A DNA stretch of 26,010 nucleotides, taken from contig NW_008246089.1 in assembly GCF_000281045.1 (NCBI RefSeq), forward strand, positions 462,963 through 488,972, written 5' to 3'. The DNA comes from Saprolegnia diclina VS20 (lineage: Eukaryota > Oomycota > Saprolegniomycetes > Saprolegniales > Saprolegniaceae). How positions within the stretch are numbered: the first letter of the stretch is position 1; each line of letters opens with the position of its first letter. Position numbers and translations under genes: made by a program. Positions 18,743 to 26,010 of the stretch are shown here, piece by piece. The notes under the pieces were generated by a model. It was not told the DNA's origin and did no database searches. It worked only from the letters and a program-made list of their open reading frames with translations.

Positions 18743-20541
18743 TTAGGGATGCGAGGTCGCAAGGAGCACGGCAGCCATGTCGCGTTTCCGCTGGTAGTCG
18801 CTGTTGTGGTTGGCGTTTTTGCCTGCGTAGAAGCTGATGAGCTTCGTCTTCTCTTCGACGTACAGTGCGAGGTACGACCGGAGGTCGGCGCTGAACGTCA
18901 CCGACACCTCGAGCGATCCCTTGCGCTCGCCGCTCGAGAAGAGATCCACCGTCGCCGTGCGTGGCGCGTCGAGGCTCGGCGTCTCGGTCGCGTCGTCGTC
19001 GTCGACGCTGAGCAGATCCTCCAATCGCATCGATGCCTTGCCGACCTTGGAGTCCGAGAACATGCCCTTGGCCATGAGCGTAAAGTCGAGCATCGATTCG
19101 AGCGGCTTGACGTCGCTGAACGTCAGCGGCGTCGGCCAGCAGTACACGCCGCCCTCGCTCTTGACCGGCGTCGTGTCGAGCGCAGTCCGGCTCGCATCGT
19201 CGAGGGCCACCGTGCAGTACAAGGTCGACGAGGTCGACGAGAGCCCGGACGCTTTCGAGAGCGTCAGGTCGATGGCGACGACGGGGCGCGCCGTGCTCAC
19301 GGGCGTCACGTTGGCCTCCTTCTCGGCCATCTCTTGGAGCTGCTCCTCGAGGCGGCGCACGGCTTCGGACGCGGTCGGGCGCTTGGCCGGCGCAAACGAG
19401 ATGCACGACAGGGCAAAAATCATAAAGGCCGGGGGTGCTTCGCCAAACGGCGCCGTGAGCGTCAAGTAGCCGTCGACCGTGCTCTTGAGACGCTCTTTGA
19501 GGAGGTCGTCGTCGATCGGGTAGTTGCGCTGCGTCGTGAGGTACGTGAACGGCAAATCGCGCGTGATGAGCGAGATCAAAATGAGGCCAAGCGAAAAGAT
19601 GTCGCTCTTGTCCGTGTACGTGCCGTGAAGCGTCTCGGGCGCGCCCCAGCGGTCGTCCGTGACGCCGTTGGCCGGGTGGCCCGCCGGGCGGTCGCGCGCG
19701 TTGAGACCGACAAAGACCTTGATGCGGCCATCGGAGGCGATGAAGACGCGCGACCAGTTGAGATCGCGGTGCAGCATCGCCTTGTTGTGCACTGCAACCA
19801 ACGCCGTCGCGATCTGGTGCGCAATGTCGAGCTTCTTGTGCCAAGAAAGCTCTTCGTTCTGCCGCACAAACGTCTGGAGGTCCGTGCCGGGAAAGTACTC
19901 GAGGAACGCAATTGGGTTGTCCGTCTCGAGGTCGCAGCCGCCGACGAGGCGCAGCAAATGGTCGTCCGCGCCATTGAGCCTACAGATGCATGGCTTGTCA
20001 CGCACGGTCTATGCAGCAGGACGTACGTTTGCATGATCGCGATCGACTGCTTGAAGCGCTGAATGTCGGCGGGCACACGGAGGTATTCATCGCGCAGCTG
20101 CACGCGGAGCACAAGCGTGCCGTCGGCGAGGTGGCCCGCGATGAGGTTCGTGAACGGAAAGGCCTGCGAGTCGAACCCGAGGTTGCCCTTCATGCGCACA
20201 AAGCTGCCGTCATCGACGTGGCGCACGTCGTTCAAGCGGCGCTCGAGGATCGTCGCTTCGAGCTCGCGCACCTTTTGTTCGAGCTGCGCGCGCTGCTCGG
20301 CGGCCTTGAGTGCGTTGGCCGTCGCGAGCTCGTCGGCCGCGTTCTTGTCGCTCTTGAGCAGCTCGAGCTCGGCCTTGACGCGCTCGAGCTCGGCCTTGTG
20401 CGTGCGAAGCGCCTCGAGGTCCACGTTGTGGGCATCCTTGAGTGTCGTGGCCTCTTTCTGGAGCGTACCGACCTGCTCCTTGAGCTCGGCGACCTCCTTC
20501 TCGAGTTCGGCGACGCGGGCGGAGCTGAAGATGTTGCCCAT
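18743..20541 (-). CDS. Pseudokinase 1: myristoylation motif, coiled coil, TKL-like kinase fold, C2-like
   Basis: Exons 20541-20027 and 19979-18743; 583 aa. It starts MGNIFSSARV, a textbook N-myristoylation signal (G2, S6). A heptad-rich coiled coil spans about 9-105. A degenerate kinase fold spans about 112-395. GHLADGTLVLRVQL puts Arg146 where the beta-3 lysine should be. FKQSIAIMQ lacks the alpha-C glutamate. Then come EYFPGTDLQTF, HRDLNWSRVF (HRD kept at 242-244; the Mg-binding Asn is Arg), KVFVGLNA in place of DFG (F261-V262-G263), and RWGAPETL as APE. Residues about 405-545 resemble a C2 domain (LTLSKASGLSSTSSTLYCTV, LDFTLMAK, ASMRLEDLL), followed by a charged helical tail. Phosphotransfer is unlikely; a membrane-tethered scaffold or allosteric partner is inferred. 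The intron falls in phase 2 after IMQ, as in both neighbours. A CCAAT box lies on its strand about 50 bp upstream (20590-20594). Confidence 0.9.
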
Positions 20542-21568
20542 GGAAATTTGGAATTGACGACTGCCAGACGCTTGCCACGATCGCCTGCAATTGGCTCGCA
20601 GTTGATACAGTGCAGGATTTGGGTGACTTAGGAGGCGTGTCGCAGTCGAAACTATCATCGCCGACGCTAATTTCACGCCACTTTCGGCTCGCGACCATCT
20701 CTTGTGCACACATTGTCGTAGAAAACACCACGATCTGGTTCTCAAACACATTGGTTCGAGTGGTCGGACCCATCGATCGATCCCGGCTGTGCCAGGCGCC
20801 GTCGTGCCTTCGAAAAGCGTGATAGAATGCCAAGCCCAGCGATCACTGCGCGAGGTCAAGTCGTCTTGCGGCGGAGCGGGGAGGCTCATCGAGCTGTTTG
20901 ACTCGTTCAACTAGAGGTATGATACATCTCGTGGCGCCGTGGGCCATGACGCTCCTTCCGCGAGCCAGCGCTGCGAGCCAGAGTTCACAATCGTGCACAC
21001 TCTGCACCCAACGGCGATTCGAATATCACTGCGCCGACTTCTGTCGCCGACGATGACGTGGCGAAAGCGTCTTCTCCGGCCAGTCGCTTCTCTTGAGCGC
21101 ACGACTGACCTTGCTGCAATTGCACGTCATCCAAGCGTCGAGGCGGGACCTCGCGAGTGCGAGCAAGTGGGTTCCGTCAACACGAGCCAGCACCACGATG
21201 CTCGAAACAGGCTTGTCGCGCGGTCGCAACGCAGCACCTTCGTTCGTGGCGCTGATGACCTTTGCATGAAGTTACCAAGCCAAGGGTCCGTGACCGCAGC
21301 TTTTTGCCGAGACTGCATGTAGCTACCACAGAAAGTTGATGGCCTTGCTACTGGAGAAGCTTGCAATGAAACCACTCCGAGGAATCGCGCCATCGAAAGA
21401 GTCGGCAAGTACTCGCCCCATACGATTTGCTCCATTTCGAGCGGACGCAACACCGCCACCGCGAGAGGCCCGTACATCGCGTCGCTGCGCATGCAGTATA
21501 AGACACTAGTGAACATCAGAACAATCGGCCGTCTCAATCTACACCTTCATCTAGATACCGAAATGATC
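20542..21568 (-). promoter_or_regulatory. Intergenic region between pseudokinases 1 and 2
   Basis: This kilobase is upstream of pseudokinase 1 and downstream of pseudokinase 2. It contains a minus-strand CCAAT (20590-20594) and GTTGATAC (20601-20608), both within 70 bp of the ATG. Several frames of 60-140 codons occur on both strands, but none has C/G-ending codon bias or a recognisable motif. I call no gene. Confidence 0.5.
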
Positions 21569-23351
21569 TCAGGGCGATTGGACACCGAGCACGACGGCCG
21601 CGAGGTCGCGTCGCCGCACATAGTCGGCGCAGTAGTTGGTCTGCCGCGTCGCGTAGTAGCTAATGAGCTTGGACTTTTCCTCGACGTAGAGCGCGAGGTA
21701 CTTGCGAATCTCACTCGTAAACGAGACTTCAATTTCGAGCGACCCAAGGCGGTCGCCTTCCGAGAAGAGGTCGAGGCTGGTCAAGCGCGGCGCCTGGAGG
21801 CTCGTCGTCGTGCCGGCAAAGTGCAGGAGTTCCTCGAGCATGACCGAGGCCACACATGTGATCGAGTCGGCGCTGAAAAGGGTGCCCACTGACCAGAGCG
21901 TGAACTGCAATGTGCCTTCGAGCGGCTGGACGTTGGCGAACGACAGCGTCTGCTGCCACGTGCAAATGCCATTGGCGCACGAGGCGCGACCCGTCGGAAG
22001 TGGCTCGAACATCGCATCGGCGATACTGACGGTGCAGTACATCTTGGAGGTTGAAGCGAGCCCGGTCGCGCGCTTGACGACCACGTCGATGCCCACGACG
22101 GGGCGGACCGTCGTGACGTTTTTCGGTACGTTGGCTTCCGTCTCGTCGAGCTCGTCGAGCTGCTCTTGGAGACGCCGTGCGACCTCGGACGCACTCGGAC
22201 GGCGGGTTGGGTCATACGCAATGCACGCGTGCACCAATGTCGTATACGCCGGTGACACGTCGCCAAACGGCTGCGTGAGCATCGGCGTCGCGTCGGCTTT
22301 GTTTTCGAGGCGGCGGCGCAGCATATCATCGTCGATCGGTTCGTCTTTGCGCGACTTTTTGATGTGCGAGAACGGGACGTCCTTGGTCACGAGCGTCATG
22401 ATGAGCAGCCCGAGCGAGAAGATGTCGATCTTGTCCGAGTACACCCCGGCCGCGTGGAGAGTCTCGGGCGCACCCCAGCGCTCGGCCGAGACGCCGTTGG
22501 TCACATTGCCCGTCGGTCGCTCGCGCGCTTTCAGGCCAACAAAGACCTTGACACGGCCATCGAGGGCGACGAAGACGCGCGACCAGTTGAGGTCGCGGTG
22601 CAGCATCGCCTTCTTGTGTACTGCGGCCAGCGCCGTCGCCACCTGCAAGGCAATTCGCAGCATCTCGCGCTCCGACAAATGAGGATGGTCCTGCAAATAC
22701 GACTCTAGGTCCGCGCCGGGAAAGTACTCGATGTATGCGATCGGGTTGTTCGTGTTGAGGTCGCAGCCGCCAATGAGCCGCAGCAAATGGTCGTCCGTCC
22801 CGTTGAGCCTACGAGAGGTTTGGAGCATGAGTACAATAAGAAATATAAGACGAGACGTACGCTTGCATGATGGCGATCGACTGCCGGAAGCGATCGACGC
22901 TGTCCGCGAGCTGCCGCGCTGCCTCGGTGAGCTGGACACGAAGCACGAGTGTACCGTCGGCGAGCCGCCCGGCGAGAAGCGACGTATTCGGGAACGCCTT
23001 GGTGTCAAAGCCGAGGTTGCCCTCGAAGGCCTGGAAGCCCACGTCGCTGATCTCGTGGATGTCTTCGAGGCGCCGCGTGAGAAGCGCAGCTTCGTGCTCG
23101 CGCACCGTCGCCTCAAGTTTTAGCCGGCGCTGCGACTCTTCGAGCGCCATGGCGGCAGCGTCTTTGGTCTCGGTCGTGTACTTGGCCGTCATGCGTTCGA
23201 TCTCGGCTTTGTGCGATTCTCGGAGCTTCTTCATCGCCCTTTCATGCTCGCGCTTGAGCTGCTCGACGATGGCCTTGTGGATCTGCAGTGGCATTGGCGT
23301 GTCCTCGTCCACCCTGGGATCGGGACCGGGAGTCCACCACGTGCTGAACAT
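21569..23351 (-). CDS. Pseudokinase 2: coiled coil, TKL-like kinase fold, C2-like, no myristoylation motif
   Basis: Exons 23351-22861 and 22808-21569; 576 aa. This paralogue of pseudokinase 1 lies in the same orientation. It begins MFSTWWTPGPDPRVDEDTPM, so there is no Gly2. A coiled coil (about 22-100) follows. The kinase-like domain has GRLADGTLVLRVQL (Arg for beta-3 Lys, near 138), FRQSIAIMQ, EYFPGADLESY, MLHRDLNWSRVFV (HRD 234-236, Arg for the catalytic-loop Asn), KVFVGLKA (F253-V254-G255 for DFG) and RWGAPETL. The C2-like part runs from about 395 (GIDVVVKRATGLASTSKMYC, LQFTLWSVG, VASVMLEELL) to about 540. The tail, YLALYVEEKSKLISYYA, is nearly the same as in pseudokinase 1. Substitutions are spread over the whole length, so this is an old, maintained duplicate and not a dying copy. 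The start is the ATG nearest the coiled coil; a further upstream start cannot be excluded. Confidence 0.89.
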
Positions 23352-24132
23352 CGAAGTGCAATTTGAGAAATGATCGCTACGGCAAGGAGCGTTCAGAAGC
23401 AATTCAGTCGGACTGCACGGGGCTGTTGGACATCCCAGGATTCGACAAACATTCTGTCACTTGATACTTTTCCGGATCGAAACCACTTGATTGGACCGTT
23501 TCTTTGTGCTTGGGAGAGTGAGAGTTGATACTCTGAGTGCGAGTGTCAACACTCTACTCCTGGAAGCGAGCCATATGGACCTCGCTACAGCGCTTCTTGT
23601 GGGCTTGTAGTGCATGAGTAGATTGTAGCGCCATCGAATGCACTTGGTCCGAGCACAAGCCCAAGAGTCAAGTGGCCACTCTGTCCTCTCGCCTGCCCCA
23701 GCTGTCGGACACTGGTGATAGCTGAACTCGGTTTGCACAGGATTGTCGATAGTGGGCCAAGCCACCGGCACGACTGCCAATTATGTTGAACTTTTTTGCG
23801 CGCGCAAGGGATCCACGCCGCGGTTAGGATGTTCAACATGACTCGTTTGATAAATGAATGCAAACGAAAGTGGGGCTCTCTCTGAGCCCGCATCTACCTG
23901 GTGTTCAACCAAGAACGGTAGACGAAAAGAAGTCGACGAGGACGACCCCTTCTTGACTGAATGCAGAGCGAGGCCAAGGCCACTGCTGATAAGCGTACCG
24001 TGATTATGGTCAGCTGCCTCACCCAGAAGCGACTGAAGTGCTCTCCAAACGATCAACTTGGATCCCAACGTATCTATCAACAACGTACAGGAAAGCAAAC
24101 GAATCATTTGGCACTTTTCATTTTCCATCGTC
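23352..24132. promoter_or_regulatory. Divergent promoter of pseudokinases 2 and 3
   Basis: 781 bp separate the head-to-head genes. Two imperfect palindromes lie close together: AGAGT-TGAT-ACTCT (23521-23534) and AGTGT-CA-ACACT (23542-23553). TTGATACTTTT occurs at 23461-23471, and CCAATTATG at about 23775. No gene is supported in this stretch. Confidence 0.55.
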
Positions 24133-25999
24133 ATGGGCGCCGCGCTGAGCAACGAAATTTTCCAAGACCCGACCCCACGCAGTGAGACCGAGATGCTTCG
24201 CGTCGAGAACGACTCCTTGCGAAACGAGATCGACGAGCTCAAGCGTGCGAATGCCGCCATGCATCGCGAGATGGAGAGCGTCGTGCGGGCGAACGAGACC
24301 AAGATCAACAACCTCACCAACGACTTTATTGCCGCGTCCGAAAATGCGCTGGCTGCGGATGCAGCCAGACGCGAACACGAGATGCGCCGCCAGCTCGAGC
24401 AGCAAAAAGAAGATCAGCTGCGTCGCAAGCAAGAGCAACTCGAAGCCAAGCGCGAAGCGGACCTGCTGGAGCAGCGCTTGAAGAGCGTCAAGGTCTATGA
24501 CGACGCCGGCTTTGTACAATTGGGTGGCAAGGACGCGCTCAAACGGGAGGCGTATCCTTTTGCGCTGCTGCGCGTCGGACTCCTCGCGGATGGCGAACAC
24601 GTGCTTCGTATCCAGCTCAAGGAAGGTTACCGCAAGCGCGAAGACTTGGAGCGTTTCCGCAAGTCGATCGCAATCATGCAAGCGTATGCGGTATATCTCC
24701 TCTGGGAACGAGGCATTGATAGCGTTTGTTTTGATTCGTAGGCTCAATGGCGGGGACGGTCGTATTCTGCAGCTCGTAGGCGCCTGCGATCTCTTCAGCG
24801 CCAACCCGATCGCGTACGTCGAGTACTTTGTCGGCTGCGACCTGCAGACATTCTTGAGTGACCCCGCCAAGAAGCTCACGATGCAGAACACTCTTGCGAT
24901 TGCGCTCGAGGTCGGCAAGGCGCTCGTCGATGTCCACAAGGTCGGCGTCATGCACCGCGATCTCTCGTGGAGAAACATCTACATTCCGCACCGCGGCGGC
25001 GTCAAGGTCTTTGTCGGTCTCAAGGCCAAGACGTCGACGACGGGATTCGACACCAACGGCGTCACAGAAGCGCGCTGGGGGGCCCCCGAGACACTTCAGG
25101 ACGGCAAGATCAAGTACACGGACGCGATCGACATCTTCTCGTTCGGCCTTGTCCTCATCTCGCTCCTCACGCGCGACCTTCCGTTCACCCACGTCTTGAG
25201 ACGACGCAATCCAATCGATGACGGTCACGTCACAGCGCTTTTGCGAAACCCAAAGACAGCCGAAGAGCTCCTCTCGGGCTACTTCGAGGACATGTCGGTG
25301 CCCAAAGCCTACGCGGAGCTCGTGCAAGACTGCATCAAGTGGGACGCCGCCCAGCGCCCGACGGCCCCCGAAGTGGTGCGGCGCCTCCTGGAGATGCAAA
25401 ACGAGCAAGACGTTCCTCGTCATCTCCAAGCGCTCGGCTCCGCGAACCTTCCAATCATCGGTCTCACGTTGGCGATCATCAAGGGCACCAACTTTGCCAT
25501 CAACACGAACATTTTCGATTTCCAAGGGTACAGCCAGATGCGCTTCGACGAGGTGGTGAAGACGCCGTGCGTGCCCGAGACCAACAGCGTTTTGCGCTGG
25601 GAATGGCTAACGACGCTCGAGAACGTCCAACCGCTCGCCAAGACCGTCGAGTTCGCCGTCCGCAAGGTCAACATCATGTGGGACACATATGTTGGCAAAG
25701 TCACACTTCGGCTCGACGACCTCTTGAAGCCGGATAAGCTCTCGTTCGAAGAGCGAACAAGCCTCGCTGCACCCCGCACAGTGGTCCTCAACGTGTACAA
25801 CCAAGCCAACATCATGGGCCAGCTTCACCTCCGAGCGGCGTTCACGGGTCCCATCGAAGAGTATCTCAGCATCATCCGCGACGATCGCGCGAAAGTCCTC
25901 CTTGCTCGCCAAGGTCGCCACGACTTCAAGAACGAAGGGCTGCAGCAGGATCACGACGTTGCAACCGCGGCGTTGGCAGCTGTCGCTAGTGCAGCCTAA
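24133..25999 (+). CDS. Pseudokinase 3: myristoylation motif, coiled coil, TKL-like kinase fold, C2-like
   Basis: Exons 24133-24683 and 24742-25999; 602 aa. It begins MGAALSNEIF, again an MGxxxS myristoylation-type start. The coiled coil covers about 18-120, ending in a Gln/Arg/Glu stretch. Kinase-like features: GLLADGEHVLRIQL (Arg159 for the beta-3 Lys), FRKSIAIMQ (no alpha-C Glu), EYFVGCDLQTF, MHRDLSWRNIYI (HRD 255-257 and, unlike its neighbours, Asn262 kept), KVFVGLKA (F274-V275-G276 for DFG) and RWGAPETL. The C2-like domain from about 425 (IIGLTLAIIKGTNFAINTNI, VEFAVRKVN, KVTLRLDDLL) has a different loop from copies 1 and 2. The tail, EEYLSIIRDDRAKVLLARQG, aligns in place with theirs but is diverged. 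It is the most divergent copy and the only one on the plus strand. The intron site (phase 2 after IMQ) is shared. The stop lies 11 bp from the window edge. Confidence 0.9.
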
Positions 26000-26010
26000 T
26001 GCAGGCCATG

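Noticed and set aside
18737-20062. Long open frame (441 codons) antisense to pseudokinase 1
   Set aside because: It is a shadow of the GC-rich coding strand, giving an Arg/Val/Glu-biased product; the minus-strand frame has clear kinase and C2 motifs and a conserved splice.
21127-21537. Minus-strand frame of 136 codons between pseudokinases 1 and 2
   Set aside because: No motif, no codon bias, and many rare-looking residues (Cys, Met, Trp); no resemblance to a remnant of the flanking paralogues.

Overview
This is a gene-dense eukaryotic window that most resembles an oomycete (stramenopile), probably of the Saprolegniales. That assignment is an inference. It rests on high GC with C/G-ending codons, tiny introns (43 modelled, 37-79 nt, mostly 41-55, with GTACG/GTAGG/GTGCG donors and TAG/CAG acceptors), intergenic gaps of 20 bp to about 1 kb, a flagellar-type LRR/IQ gene, and TKL-derived kinase-like genes. 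No tRNA, rRNA, CRISPR or credible transposon was seen. Every exon chain below was assembled by hand from GT-AG sites and reading-frame continuity; all sum to a multiple of three.

Left part (1-8128): an ATAG microsatellite; a 12-exon LRR + IQ + coiled-coil protein resembling animal LRRIQ3 (+, 77-4334); an 8-exon L-threonine aldolase (-, 6137-4751); and, across a 135-bp divergent promoter, a charged coiled-coil protein (+, 6273-8128).

Middle (8679-17916): a lysine/serine-rich protein whose C-terminus resembles the AF4/FMR2 C-terminal homology domain (+); a zinc-ribbon protein with a 45-nt internal exon (-), ending in telomere-like TTAGGG DNA; an unrecognised protein (+) separated from it by only 50 bp; a 2OG-Fe(II) oxygenase with an unexplained N-terminal half (-); a complete PP2C phosphatase (-); and an intronless zinc-free MDR/quinone oxidoreductase (+). 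The last two share a promoter with an inverted pair of CCAAT elements.

Right part (18743-25999): the most unusual region, three paralogous genes in a row (-, -, +). Each encodes an N-terminal coiled coil, a degenerate TKL-like kinase domain and a C2-like domain. All three share one intron at the same codon and phase. All lack the DFG aspartate (replaced by F-V-G) and the beta-3 lysine (R instead), while keeping HRD and APE. The first and third begin with a myristoylation-type MGxxxS N-terminus and the middle one does not. I read them as a local family of pseudokinase scaffolds, two of them membrane-anchored. The cluster reaches the right edge and may continue beyond it.
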